A DNA stretch of 64,000 nt from Flammula alnicola (GCA_015499995.1 JADNRV010000005.1:310001-374000); one strand, 5' to 3'. Positions 42,581 through 53,954 are shown, numbered from the stretch's first letter. Made by a program: numbers and translations. Notes: generated by a model from the letters alone, not told the origin.

Positions 42581-45508
42581 ATGTCGATGGAAGAGAGTAT
42601 CAGCCTAGAGGAGACGAACAAGATTCGTATTTCTCTCGGTCTCAAACCTTTAACGGACGACAAAGCACCTGCAGGTGACAGTGACCAGCAAGCCGAGAGC
42701 AACTATGCCAAACTGCGCGAAAAAGAGGCGAAGGAGCGGGAAGCAAAGTAAGTAACTAATTTCCTCCATGCATACCACCTCTAATTTGCTCTTCGTGCCC
42801 TCTTAGGAAAATCCAGGATAAAATAGCCAAGTAAGTGCTCTTTCCTTGCCCATTCATCTGCGTCGCTTCATTGCTTTTCTTGGGCATATCAGAGCGACAT
42901 TCGTCCACTTTGGAGCTTGAGATTGTGCCAATGCTCATATCTGTTGCCTCGATAGGGTGCGAAATCGACGGGAGCTCCATGCATCACTGAAAGGAGCAAC
43001 TCTGGGTGAAGCAGAAGAGGACGTAGACGACACTTTGAAGTGGATCAAGAGGAACAAGAAAAAGGAAAAGGAACTCGCCAAGAGGAGGCAGGAAGAATTT
43101 GAGAACAGAGATAAGCTGGCTGAAGAAGAATACGGTGAACGTGAGTTTGCCTTTTTATCGTCTCGTTATGTGGATGGGCGCTGAACACGATGTGCTTGAA
43201 GGTGATCTTGTCGGCCTCAAGGTCAGCCATGACTTCGACGAAATGGACGAAGGCGAAGCTCGGATACTTACCCTGAAAGACAGCAGGATTCTTGATAACG
43301 AAGGTATGAGATCTAGCTTTTAGTCGTTACTTAAGGTCAGTTATGTCTGATTGCATTCTTTTCTAGAGGACGAATTACAGAATGTGGAGATGGCGGAAGA
43401 GGAAAGGAGAAAAGAACGCCAAGAACTTAAAATCAAGAGACGTGATTACAAAGGATATGACGACGAGGAGTTTGTTGAGGGTAACCAGGGCTTGATGAAG
43501 CGTTCTGTTTTGGCCAAGTACGATGAAGATATCGAGGGTCCTCGTCTTTCAGTAAGTTTTCTGCCGTCTTTTTGTATCAGACGGCAAGCGTTAATACGTC
43601 ATCCTCTAGGAGTTCAGATTGGGTAGCTCCGCGACCCTCTCAAGCAAGGCAAAACAAGAGGAACATAAACAACAAGTTGCTGCTTCTCTCAACAAATCTT
43701 TGCTCACAATTGATTATGCTAGTAAGTGTTAGTTATCTCATCTATGCTTAGGGTACTGACTATCTCTTCAAAAGAAAATATTGCCACTGCTGATTACGTC
43801 CAAGAAGGAGAAATTGGATTCAAGAAGCCTAAGGTCAGCATCTTATTCTAACTTATTAGCGCATATATCTAATCATTCATCCGCAGACCAAGAAGAAAAG
43901 GCCAAGTCGTCGGGCGCCTACTGATGCCGAACTTCCGGATGACAGCATGGATGTCGATAAGCCTTTTGTTCCTCTAGTCAAGAACCTCGACGCCAATTTC
44001 GTGGACGACGATGAGCTACAAGCTGCTCTGGCCCGATCTCGGCAGGCTAAACTTCGCAGGACGAAGAAACTATCGCCAGAGGAGCTAGCGAAGAAGAGTG
44101 AGTATTCTAATCACCCTTAACATGCAGTTCTATCTAATCATTTTTACCAATAGTTGCTGAACAACGAGTGAAGGAAGAGGAAGAAGAGAATCAGCAAATG
44201 ATTAAAAGCGAAGATCCAGATAACCAAGAGGAGGCCGGGTTGACCTTCGATGAGACGTCAGAATTCGTGCAAGCAGTTGGCAATAACGCCGTCGTAAAAC
44301 CCAAACCCGAGCCCAGAGAACCTACATTGCCGCAGAATCCGGAACCGTCACGACCACAGTCAGAGTCGCGAGATGTCTCTATGGCGCCCGGAGATGTTGC
44401 ACTTGATGAACTGGAAGCCGGGGAAGTTCGGGTGAAGGACGAGGAAGAAGAGGACTTCGACATGCACATGATAGACGCCATCGAGCACGCTCTCAAGACG
44501 ACAGAAGCCGAAGAGCAGGCCGCAGTTGAAGGGGGTGGCGATGGAGTGGGCACATCTTCCGAGCAGAACTTCAGCACGGGCATGGCGTCTACATTAAACA
44601 TCCTCCGACAGCAAGGTATCCTTGCGCAACCTTCATCAGACCAGATGGATCGTGAAAAGACACAGAGGCAGCGAGATCTGTGGTTGGCAGAACAACGGCG
44701 GCACGTCGCTCAACGAGAACTGGAAAAGCTGCAGTCCCGCGGAGCGAACAAAGATCAAGCTCAACGCGAATACGAGAACAGACTTCGCGAACAGCAAGAG
44801 GCCAGGGACAATATGGAGGCCTTCAAAAACTACAAGCCAGATGTGAACATCGTTTACTATGATGAGTTCGGCCGCGCCCTTACGCCGAAGGAGGCATGGA
44901 AAGCTCTGTCGCACAAGTTCCACGGCAAGGGCTCTGGGAAGATGAAGATTGAGAAGCGTTTGAAGAAGATTGCCGAAGAGAAGAAGAAAGAGGCTATGGC
45001 AAGCGGCGATACCCCGTTGAGCATGAACCGGGCCTTTCAGGCAAGACAAGAAAAGACAGGACAAGCTCACTTTGTCCTGTCGGTTGGAAACAGAGGGTAT
45101 GTGTCTCCTTTTAGGATGTTTTTCATCGTGGCTAACTTGTGTATTATCAGCGCGGTGCCTCAGGCCACCGACTTCTTGGACGCCCAGCCACTTGCGAAAG
45201 GCAAAACCGAGAAGAACAAGAAGAAGAAGGAAAGCAAGAACGGTCCACAGGCGGGAGAGTCTGGTTTTATGACAGTTCCTGCTCCACAACTTCACTTGAC
45301 GTCGAATGGAATCAGCCCAGGACCCTCAGCCTCTGCCTCGCCTGCACCCAAGGCAGGTTTCTCGCGTATATCTTCGGCCGTTGTGGAAACGCCATCACTA
45401 GGTGGTACACCAGTACCTGGAGATCGAGCCAAGGTCGCGTTTGGTCTGGGAACTAAACGGAAGGCGGGTGAGGAGGCGCAGGGTTCTCCACCACCGAAGA
45501 GGCGATAG
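42581..45508 (+). CDS. SNU66: U4/U6.U5 tri-snRNP protein SNU66 (SART-1 family)
   Basis: Nuclear pre-mRNA splicing factor of the tri-snRNP. The ATG at 42581 starts MSMEESISLEETNKIRISLG, the diagnostic SART-1 N-terminus, followed by GLKPL. Nine or ten exons then give LHASLKGATLGEAEEDVDDT, WIKRNKKKEKELAKRRQEEF, VGLKVSHDFDEMDEGEARIL, TLKDSRILDNEEDELQNV and a long charged middle. The final exons carry GMASTLNILRQQGIL, NIVYYDEFGRALTPKEAWKA, LSHKFHGKGSGKMKIEKRLK and LSMNRAFQARQEKTGQAHFV, all hallmarks of the C-terminal SART-1 domain. The tail ends GEEAQGSPPPKRR, a basic likely nuclear-localisation end. An intron near 45099-45150 interrupts the C-terminal region; the frame is otherwise intact. Confidence 0.92.
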
Positions 45509-45700
45509 ATTTCGTGATATATCCAGACTTTCTCTCTTTCACTATTCATGATATACATCTGAGGTATTTACAAACTCGAATGAGTTGAGCCAATAATGCC
45601 CATAAGTACAGGTTGGCCACCTGTGAAGGCGAGGCAAAAAAATCAAAGCATGCCGACACTCTTAATGTGCAAATCCTTCGTCACTGCACATCGATCTTTG

Positions 45701-46821
45701 TCAAGGCCTTTTCCTCCCTCGAAAGCTTTGATTAAGGAGGCTTGTCCATCATCGGTCCTAGAGACGGGTTGAAAGGTTCGGACCAGTCATCTTGAAGTTG
45801 ACATTCGGGACTACTTACCATTTCACAGCATGAGCATCCCTCTCTAAAATAACTTTCACCGTCGTCCACGAAAAGCGCACGATATCTGGGAAGCCGAAGA
45901 CAGGATCCACAGCTGTTTTGAGCCATGCTTGGGTATTTGGATCTGCGGCAATGAATTATAGGCATGAAACCCTCGTCCTGTCGATTACAACTTATACTCA
46001 CCCGAAGGATATCCCGACCCAAGCGCCGTACTCCATGTTTGCTCGACTTTTCCTTCGCTCTCTTCAAAATGCCATCCTTCCACACAGGCGTCTCGCGTTA
46101 CTTTTGCTGCCACGCTGGCCGCCCCAACGATCTTAAATTTCGAATCGGCTTTCGTCGTGACGGTGAAATTTATACCAGGAAACAGCGATGAAAGATATTT
46201 TTCATACGTCGTTGTCGTGCCTAGAGCATCGACATAAACCTGTTTGTCTTAGTTGGCAGAAAGGAAACTGAGAATAGTTTACGCACCTCTGATAGCTCAA
46301 TGCCCTTCGCAAGGATTTCTCGAATCAAGAGAATTGTGGCATTTTCAGATTGCCGATTTAGATTGGTCGGCGGGCGGCGCAACATGCCACTAGATATTCT
46401 TTGGGGACTGGTAGGAGCTTTCCATTAGGAAAGCACGCCTAGAACTCGATAAAACGTACCTCACTACTCGCACAGACCAGCCAAGATTTGTAGGATCAGA
46501 ACTAAGCGTATCAAGCAACGTCGACCGTGTGGCTGAATTCAGCGTCTTCGAGTCTATAACCGAATTGCAGGCAAGGTCAGAACCCTATCTCCAGGGTAAT
46601 ACTAGGAGCGCACCTGCAAAGCCCAGCTGTTCCATTTTCTCCTGATATGCTGCTGGGCAGTACGCAACCCCGTAAACGAGGGGACCCAACACTGGTCCGC
46701 GACCTGCCTCATCGACGCCGAGAATGTAGGGTCCTGGAGCAGTTGGTTGGGAAGAATGATATGTGTAGGATTCCTTGAGTGGTGTAGAAGGGCCGGGGGC
46801 TGAAGGAATTTGTGCAGACAT
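45701..46821 (-). CDS. RNH201: Ribonuclease H2 catalytic subunit A
   Basis: Nuclear RNase H2 large subunit, which removes ribonucleotides and RNA:DNA hybrids. The start ATG 46821-46819 gives [20 protein letters not shown]. The type II RNase H active site is complete: [19 protein letters not shown] (first Asp and Glu), [13 protein letters not shown] after an intron, [17 protein letters not shown] (third acidic residue), and [20 protein letters not shown] followed by VTRD (fourth). The middle has [14 protein letters not shown] and the C-terminal half [14 protein letters not shown] and [17 protein letters not shown]. The last exon, joined over a 61 bp intron, gives [20 protein letters not shown] and stops at 45703-45701. 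A broken partial copy lies 1-3 kb away. Confidence 0.92.
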
Positions 46822-46999
46822 TGTGAATATGTATTTGATGATGGCAGTTGAGAATGAAGAACGCGTCGACGCGTTCTTCATTTATGCATTGTTTACTACA
46901 TGTACTAATGGCGTAATCCATCTCGGAAATTACTAAAATTAAATGCACTACAAAAAATATGCAATTAAACTAAAGCATCTATTTTCTGAGAAGAATCAG

Positions 47000-47825
47000 T
47001 CAAGCTAGGTACTCTACGGTCATTAAGAGTCTAGGGCAGGGATTGAGAAACTTGAAGGGAGATGATATCAAAAACAGACCACTCACTGCAAATTGATATG
47101 ATGGTAAATCACTTGCCTCCGGGCCCAACTGGTCATCCTGACGACCATCATCCTGACGACCACCACCCATTCTCCGTCTCAATGCGCCGGAGCCCTCGTT
47201 AACTGTGACAACAAGACCAAACACAGTGACCTTCAACATGTCGATGACCCCCCAAAGTGTATCGCGAAGCCAGTGGAGTTCTTCATGAAGCCAGTTGTGG
47301 AATTCACCATATTGACCAAGGTCACATCCGGGGCTGGGTCCGAGCAGGAGCAGAGAATGGAACACTTGTTCTGAAAGGATGATGATGATAGGTACTAGGA
47401 TATAAAGGGATCGATGCGGGGGCGGATAGTTGAATGGGTCTGATGCTGCAGAGAAATTGGGTGAGCAAGCTTCTCACAGTCGACAAAAATATTTACTCAC
47501 TTGCAATGATGCCAAATAGGAATGGAGCCCACAGGAAGGATACGAGTGAGGACCAAATGATTAACTGACATGAATAGGGCTCCGGTGTGTTTCCATGTGA
47601 GGCGGGTTGGACTGTCGGTGAGGCTCGAGTGGATGTCATTGAGCTAGTCGCAGCAGCTGATGCCGTCAGTGAGACTTGAGCGGGTTGCGATGCAATGACG
47701 AGATGAGGTACGAGAACCGAGAGGATCGGCTCAAGGATGACCGCGACCAAGTTGAAGGGGTATGGAAGGGTATGGGGGAGCAGTAGGGCAAAGGCAAGGA
47801 GTATGACAAGGGCAACACCCTCCAT
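47000..47825 (-). CDS. Hypothetical membrane protein
   Basis: The ATG at 47825 opens a hydrophobic N-terminus (MEGVALVILLAFALLLPHTL, then FNLVAVILEPILSVLVPHLV), a Ser/Thr/Ala linker and a third helix (LIIWSSLVSFLWAPFLFGII). After an intron near 47500 come YILVPIIIILSEQVFHSLLL and an amphipathic region (WLHEELHWLRDTLWGVIDML). A polar tail with a short DDGRQDD repeat follows. About four membrane segments in 220-260 residues. No family was recognised. The last exon boundary near 47090-47050 is uncertain, but either reading ends at 47000. Confidence 0.6.
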
Positions 47826-47934
47826 GATGCAGGTGTGTTATGGAAAATGATTGAGAACAGTTGCAATATTTAAATATGTTTCATTCTAGTTGTCTCTGGT
47901 TGAAGCAGTCCGCCATTAGGAGAAAGAGCCCGAC

Positions 47935-48072
47935 CCATGTTTGCTCAACTTCTCCTTTGCTCTCTTCAAAATGCCACCCCTCCGCACAAGCGTCTCGTGT
48001 AACTTTTGCTGCCATGCTGGCCGCCCCGCCTATCTTGAATTTTGAATCGGCTTTCGTCGTGACAGTTGGAAT
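47935..48072 (-). pseudogene. Fragment of a duplicated RNase H2A gene (inner-exon piece)
   Basis: About 138 bp closely matching the functional gene at 46036-46172 (I estimate roughly 85% identity by eye), same orientation, covering the [13 protein letters not shown] / [13 protein letters not shown] region. The match begins at CATGTTTGCTC and fades after CGTCGTGACAGT. No adjoining exon sequence remains on the lower side. It is a relic of a second RNH201 copy, not an active gene. Confidence 0.8.
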
Positions 48073-48115
48073 TTAGGTAGAAACTGAAACTGACACTTCT
48101 TGTATCTCTTCCACA

Positions 48116-49430
48116 ATGTCGCTCATTGCCTGTCATCCCGAACAACTCTTTAGAGCTTGGAGAAATGCACCTACTGCTCGGGTGTGTATATCAAGTCGAG
48201 CCCTGATGCTATCTTTCCATTGGGGAACCACCGATGGAGTCGAAGACATGAATCGTTGCGCGCCGGGAGGCTTCCACCCCGTTCATCTTGGAAACACGTT
48301 CTGGTCAGACAAGGCAACATATCGAGTCCTCAATAAGCTTGGGCATGGCTCATTCTCCACTGTATGGCTGGCCAGAACCATCAACGCTGGTTATGAATCT
48401 TCTTCTGGGTGAGTCTTTGCATTCCTAGCATATAGCAGAAACTCATTATTCACAGTCGGTACGTTGCGCTCAAGATATGCGTCGCAGATGCCGATCCTAG
48501 CCACGAGCTTGCCGTCCATGCTCGACTGCCCTGCACCCACCAAAACTACCAAAACTACGTAATACAGCTTCTCGATTCGTTTTCTCTGCAAGGTCCGAAT
48601 GGAACACACGTCGTCCTCGTCACGACGTCCTCGGATCTTCGCGGGACACCAAACCTCCGAGGCTGGCTCCAAAGTAGTTGCGGCAGCTGCGCCGCCAGAT
48701 TGCGCAAGGCGTCAGTTTCCAGCACAGTCATGGTGTGGTACATGGAGGCAAGTTATCACTTTCTGGGCTTTAAACAGTTCTCCCATTTCTCGTCGTTTCT
48801 ACGCAGATTTGCACATGGAAATATCGGGATCTGCCTACCTCACCTAGACGAGCACTCGGAAGATGACATCCTCGACTACTTTGGTCACCCGGAAATCCAC
48901 CTCGTTCTACCTTGCCAACCACATGCTCAAGCTGAATCATTGCCGCTGTACCGGGTACCATCCATCAAGCTTGGGTATTACTACAAATGGAAAGATGCCT
49001 CCTTCACAAAATCGTCCTTGTGTGTAGAGATCATGGATCTTGGTAACGGTCAGCAAGCTTTGCCGTCATGTGCTGTATGTTCTGATACAGATAATATAGC
49101 CGCACTCGCTGGCGAGGATCCACGCCCTTCTTGCACCGCCCCAGTAGTATGTGCGCCGGAAATCATGTTCAATTTGGTGACAACCTCGGTGAACTCGAAC
49201 TCATCCTCGATTGTCGGGCCAGTTATACGAGATCGTGTGCGGGTCATCCCTCTTCCACTGGGCTCAACCCAATGATGCATTATTAGAGAAGATGGTGAAA
49301 CTGTGCGGCGAAATGTTTCCCGAATGGCAGGAGCATATCCCAGATGTGGCTAGTAGTGCGTCTTATCGTTTCCATATCCAAATACTCAGTCTGATCCACC
49401 ATGCTAGCAATTTCTGCAGAGGGTGCCGAT
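48116..49430 (+). pseudogene. Disrupted SRPK-like protein kinase gene inserted in the RNase H2A relic
   Basis: Eukaryotic protein kinase of the SRPK-like group expanded in Agaricomycetes. Recognisable parts: APGGFHPVHLGNTFW, the glycine loop LNKLGHGSFSTVWLA, VALKI with the Lys, HSHGVVHGDLHMGNI as a catalytic loop (only after correction), DILDYFGHPEI, SSLCVEIMDLGNG, CAPEIMF, QLYEIVCGSSLFHW and DALLEKMVKLCGEMFPEWQE. Lesions: a frame break near 48620 (before HDVLG), TAG in frame at 48675-48677, loss of one G at 48817-48818 within DLHMGN, and another frame break near 49215 before QLYEIV. The exon before the catalytic loop appears to use a GC-AG intron (48748-48806). Four lesions including a nonsense codon argue for a dead gene, although some single-base ones could be sequencing errors. 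Confidence 0.7.
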
Positions 49431-49451
49431 GTTGAATGGGAAATGCTAGGC

Positions 49452-49592
49452 TCCCGGGCGGTTGCTTGTGAGGAATGGTCTGCGTAAGATTCCTTGAGAG
49501 GCGTAGGTGGGCTGGGGGCTGAAGGGATTTGTGTGGATGATGGCAGTTGAGAGTGACGACGTCCTTCATTTACGCATTGTTTGCTACTTTAT
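49452..49592 (-). pseudogene. Fragment of a duplicated RNase H2A gene (5' end and promoter piece)
   Basis: Matches 46733-46900 of the functional gene, same orientation: GATTCCTTGAG, GGGGGCTGAAGG, ATTTGTG, GATGATGGCAGTTGAGA and CATTGTTT are shared in order. About 20 bp covering the start codon (the sequence around 46819-46840) and the short palindrome around 46859-46876 are missing, so the copy cannot initiate normally. With the 47935-48072 piece it brackets the kinase remnant. Confidence 0.75.
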
Positions 49593-49703
49593 AGGCACAT
49601 TTTCAAAAATCAATTTCAGCTGCAAGTCCATTTGCCCTTGTTCTATTACAGAAAGTTCGACCCATTAAACAAGTGCTACTATAATACTAAGCATGCACAA
49701 ATA

Positions 49704-51320
49704 TCAAGCTTCATCAGCAGCCTCCGGACCAATATCGACGATCATTGAACAATCGTCCTCGGAATATACCATTAAAGTCAACCCCAGGCTACGCAGCGGC
49801 TTCAACCATGACAACTCGACCTCCGAATTGTACACCTGGATCACTTTGAGGGGCTCTACGCGAGGCCGAGAGGGCTCCAAGGTGCCTGGAAATCTCAAAC
49901 GGGACTCTGCCATCCTCGCGAAACGACCTGGCGAGCAAGAAATACATCGATAGAGCGCCATTGTCTCGAGTTTTGGACAAAACACATCTTGGGCGCCAGT
50001 GTATGTGAGTCGGTCCAAGAGAATATCGGTGACTGTCGTCTGCCCCTCGCCTTGAATCGTCAATTCCGTCAGCGTGTTTTGCACCGTTTCGAGACATTCG
50101 ATGATGTCCGGTTCTGTGACATGTGGGAAGAAGATGTTTAGGTGCTGAAGTGGGAAACGCGACCGACGAGAAAAGCCCATTATCGACGAATGTGGCCACG
50201 AGCGAAGGGTAAGGTTGAGCTCCTTCAGCCTGGGCAGGGTGATTCTGTCGAAAACCTCCGACACATCGTAGCGAGAGCAAATGACGAAGGAAGAAAGTTC
50301 CGGCAATGCGATTTCGAGAGGATTATGAGGTATGGCCCTTGAGAAAACCAAGATATCTTGGAAATCGAGATGAGTCGCCTTTGTTGCCATCGATAGGATC
50401 GTCAAGCATTGCTCGAGGGTAATTGTCGCGTTCAGTCTTAAGTAAGTGAGGTTGGACCAGTGCAGCTCTACATGTGAAGGGCGAAATCGATGGAGGTCGC
50501 TTTCCCAAATAAATTGTCGTAATATCGGGGCGCGCATCATCGCGCGTGAAAGGTCATTAATCAAGGCATCTGTTAGGCCTTTCGGAGTGTAGAGTTCGAA
50601 GCTGTCTAGGAGAGGATATGTCTTGTCGGGGAGAAGAGACGCGCAAGTCTTCGTTAGGGCGACGAATTTTAAGTGTTGCAAACGCGGGGCGCAATTGCCT
50701 AGCGCAAATCGAATGGCCGCGGTCGACAAGTTGTCGCCCATGGATAGTGAAAGAGGAAGATCCCCAGAACGTGGAATCCAAACGTTTAGGAGCAGTGCCC
50801 TATTGCTGATGAGGACGTCTTCATCACATTCCGCAGGTTTAGGATTTTTGGGGAAGATGTCGAGCGACGACCATAACTGGGGACTGGACACGCAGATTCT
50901 CCACCACCCGGTGCACACTTGCATCAGGAGCAGCGGAGCATCGGTTCCGTTGGGTTCGACGAATTGGGCCCGAGGAAGACAGTGTATAAATACCTCTGTC
51001 AATATTTCCGGCGGAAGTCGTTGGATAGGGGAGAGCAATGAATGGAGCGCCATGATAGCAGCCTTCGAGTCTCCCTGGCTTTCCCGGAGTTCTTCCACTG
51101 ATAACGCTTTCTTCTTCGCCCTCGACCGCAACCCCCAACGCGCAAGCAGTCTCCCTTTTCCCGCCTCAGAGTTTGCGGCGGAGTCGATCACGGACGTTAG
51201 GTATTGCAGACGGTCTTGGTGGTACTCCAAGGATGAATTGATGTGCGCATCGGGAGGGGGAGCGGTAGCTCCTCGCAAATAATCCCTGACGTCTTGGTAG
51301 CTGAGTGGGGCGGGTAGCAT
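49704..51320 (-). CDS. F-box/leucine-rich-repeat-like protein
   Basis: Single-exon substrate adaptor of the SCF ubiquitin-ligase type, a family greatly expanded in mushrooms. ATG 51320-51318 (MLPAPLSYQDVRDYLRGATA) is preferred over an in-frame ATG 14 codons upstream. An N-terminal coiled region (HQDRLQYLTSVIDSAANSEA) precedes the F-box-like motif IQRLPPEILTEVFIHCLPRA (about residues 90-110), then VCTGWWRICVSSPQLWSSLD, typical of the Agaricomycete F-box-like group. The rest, about 400 residues, has irregular leucine-rich repeats such as CLTILSMATKATHLDFQDIL and LPRLKELNLTLRSW. It ends SMIVDIGPEAADEA at 49704. The frame is intact. The target is unknown. Confidence 0.82.
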   Translation of the reverse strand: MLPAPLSYQDVRDYLRGATAPPPDAHINSSLEYHQDRLQYLTSVIDSAANSEAGKGRLLARWGLRSRAKKKALSVEELRESQGDSKAAIMALHSLLSPIQRLPPEILTEVFIHCLPRAQFVEPNGTDAPLLLMQVCTGWWRICVSSPQLWSSLDIFPKNPKPAECDEDVLISNRALLLNVWIPRSGDLPLSLSMGDNLSTAAIRFALGNCAPRLQHLKFVALTKTCASLLPDKTYPLLDSFELYTPKGLTDALINDLSRAMMRAPILRQFIWESDLHRFRPSHVELHWSNLTYLRLNATITLEQCLTILSMATKATHLDFQDILVFSRAIPHNPLEIALPELSSFVICSRYDVSEVFDRITLPRLKELNLTLRSWPHSSIMGFSRRSRFPLQHLNIFFPHVTEPDIIECLETVQNTLTELTIQGEGQTTVTDILLDRLTYTGAQDVFCPKLETMALYRCISCSPGRFARMAESRLRFPGTLEPSRPRVEPLKVIQVYNSEVELSWLKPLRSLGLTLMVYSEDDCSMIVDIGPEAADEA

Positions 51321-53002
51321 TGAAATATCTGTAGAGACGATAAGCCTCAGTACGAGCAACAATTAGGCTAGACATACCGCTGTGGTAATAGCAAATACAA
51401 GTCCGTGGCCGGTGTTCTAAGAGTGCCTTGATCAAGCCTCGCCAAAGTCCAATTGCCAGTGTTCAAGTTCGCAGTGGGTGACTTGCGGGGGTACTAGTAT
51501 CAGTCGTTGTCATGGTGGTCGACTATACAAAGGAATTCTTTGCCGTGACCCATCTGCTACGATGAAATTGGGGAGTAGAACCGGAGTCAGAGGGTCATGT
51601 AGGGTCAAGAAGCACTGGCAAGGGCTTTTCCCCGGAAATATCGAGTTCAGCCTAGTTCAGCGCCCTCAACAGTTATGTCATCGAATACTATAGCACGCGA
51701 TTCGTCGCGTCGCGTGGAGCGCGGCACATCGGAGTCGCGTGCCGTTATTACTCCGGGCTACTCGGTTATCATGCCCCACTCAGCCCCACGTAATATTCCA
51801 AGCGATCCGACATTTTGTCGAAACTGCTGATGGTGAGGCGAAAGCGAATCCCCCCCCCACCAAGTGCCACAGAAATTCTCAGAAGAAATGTTGAAGCAAA
51901 CCAGCGATGAACGAGTAGTTACTGTGGATGAATAAACTACCTTCTTTTCTTTACTCTTCCGGGTGCTCTGAAATATACGCTCCCTCCTTGCTGTCTGAAA
52001 TATTTTTAATTCTTGTTGTGATAGGCCTACGATCTTCTTCTTTTGAAGATACCGGGGTTCTCGCGGACTCATCAAATTCTCTGATTCCTTCAACATCAGG
52101 AAATCATGCAGACCTTCCGGTCGTGAGCGAGAGGTGGTGTTAAGCCTGCGGTCAGTGGGCGCTCGACACCCCGCCGTCAGCCGGTTATTATTCACCACGT
52201 TTCCAAGACCCAAGCCGTACCAAGACCTGAGCCATGTGTATTTTCAAAATTCAATGTCAAAAATGCGCCACATTGACACGGGCTCCCACAGCTGACTCAA
52301 CTAACAGAAACCCTATTTCTAATGTTCTCTCGCTTCTCTGATGTCGAGCCGTACCGCAGCATGCTTTCGCCACGTTCAGGTTCAGGCTTCGCGGCACACT
52401 CTCCTATAGATTATTAAGACGCGTATCGTAATGATTCTCCAATTCAAAAGTCAGCCAATGTCAGCTGCATCGTCACGTAAAGTATCAGCAGTTGAGTCAA
52501 CGAGGACAAGGCTTGAGGATGCCTTTTGCGGTGTATTCCTATGCGCGGTAAGAGCCGTAAAGTTTGAATTAATGAATGTCACCCAGTTACACGGAAAGAA
52601 TGACTCTGAAACTTGAAATTCGCTTGAAATTCGCTTGAAAGCACTTAGATCCTTAATGAGAAAGAATCTACAAGATAGAGAAGTTTACGAGATTCTAACT
52701 TCTGGTCGCCTAGCATGTAGGCTGGAGCTCCATGAGCCTGAGAGTGCTATGAAACGTGCTGTAATCAGCCACCCTCCTTCAATCCAGATTAAAAATGAAG
52801 TGGACCGCTGTTCCGGTTTCCTATTACCCATCACTCTCTCAAGTCAACTTGTCAAGTCAAGTGTTGGAACACCGTTTAAATACTAGTCGAGAGATCCTCG
52901 GACTGGTCTACTTTTAAATATATATACTACTGTATATCATCATTCCATTGACACCGCCCATGCGTGCGCATTAACATTGTTGAACTGCCAGAGGTATTAA
53001 TA
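51321..53002. other. Gene-free region upstream of the repeat block
   Basis: About 1.7 kb. Short ORFs only, none with composition bias or splice partners. It contains a run of nine Cs near 51852 and short GTCGCG repeats near 51700-51740. The first few hundred bases should carry the F-box gene promoter. Confidence 0.45.
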
Positions 53003-53365
53003 ATTCAAATCGTATTGGTACGAGAGCCGAAGCCCCTCCCTGCCAAAGAATGTGTCTGTGTGATAGTTCCAAATTCTAGTTGTACATACATAGATTCTCC
53101 TATTTCCGTGTTTCATCCCTGACACTGTGTCCAATAAGATTCAGAGTAAGTAGTCATTGACGTTCAAGTCGATTCTAAATGCATACTTAGCTGCATGTGC
53201 ACGACGCTCACGCCCATGCTGTCAAGATGCTCTTAAGGTCAATTGCCGTTGCAGTATTTGAGCTATTAGTGGTGTGCCGCCGATCGGTATTAAATCCGTT
53301 TAAAATGGCCAGTGTGGCGCACGCGCGACGCACAGGCACAAGATCGACACACAGTGTGAATACTA
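53003..53365 (+). repeat. Direct repeat copy 1 (about 360 bp)
   Basis: Shares ordered blocks with 53530-53954: AATCGTATTG.TACGAGAGC at the start, GAATGTGTCTGTGTG, CTCCTATTTCCGTGTTTCA, GTCCAATAA.ATTCAGAGTA, CCGCCGATCGG.ATTAAAT, AATGGCCAGTGTGGCGCACG, and CACA.TGTGAA.TACTA at the end. No ORF. The segment 53205-53276 is present in the other copy in inverted orientation. Confidence 0.75.
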
Positions 53366-53529
53366 AATACGTGTGAATCACACACATCCTCGAGCTATTT
53401 GTAAAGTGCACCTATAGCCACGCCCACGAAGATTCAGAGCCAACTCACAGTTGGCGTGATAATATTATGTATAGTAGTAATCCATAGCATAAAATGCGCC
53501 AAGAGATGGACACCTGTCATGGACACCTG

Positions 53530-53954
53530 ATTCGAATCGTATTGATACGAGAGCTAATTTAGCCTGAATCCCTCCCTGCCCCGAGAATGTGTCTGTGTGT
53601 GAGTGTGATAGTTCCTTCTAGTTGTACTTACATAGGTTCTCCTATTTCCGTGTTTCAGCTCCGTTATGTCCAATAACATTCAGAGTAGTCATTGGCGTTA
53701 TCGATCTGAGTTCTGCTTCAAGTGCCTTTCGTGTACAGCCATGATGGCACGCATATAGCATACCACCAATAACTCAAATTAAAATACTGCTCGACAACTG
53801 ACTTCAAGGACATCTTGACACGGAGCGTGAGCGTGAGCGTCGCACACATGCAGCTGTTCCGCCGATCGGAATTAAATTGAAATTCGTTTTAAATGGCCAG
53901 TGTGGCGCACGCACAGGCGCACACACGATCGACACAGTGACACACTGTGAAATA
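53530..53954 (+). repeat. Direct repeat copy 2 (about 425 bp), abutting the transposon
   Basis: Second copy of the 53003-53365 repeat, same overall orientation, with the middle segment (53761-53842) inverted. Its right end (CACACTGTGAAATA) runs straight into the left TIR of the 7 kb element at 53955. It is longer than copy 1 because of small insertions, including GCGTGA triplication near 53825-53840. Confidence 0.72.

Noticed and set aside
53003..53954. The two direct repeats as LTRs of a small retrotransposon
   Set aside because: Only about 165 bp lies between them, there is no ORF, primer-binding site or polypurine tract, and one internal segment is inverted, which LTR pairs do not show.
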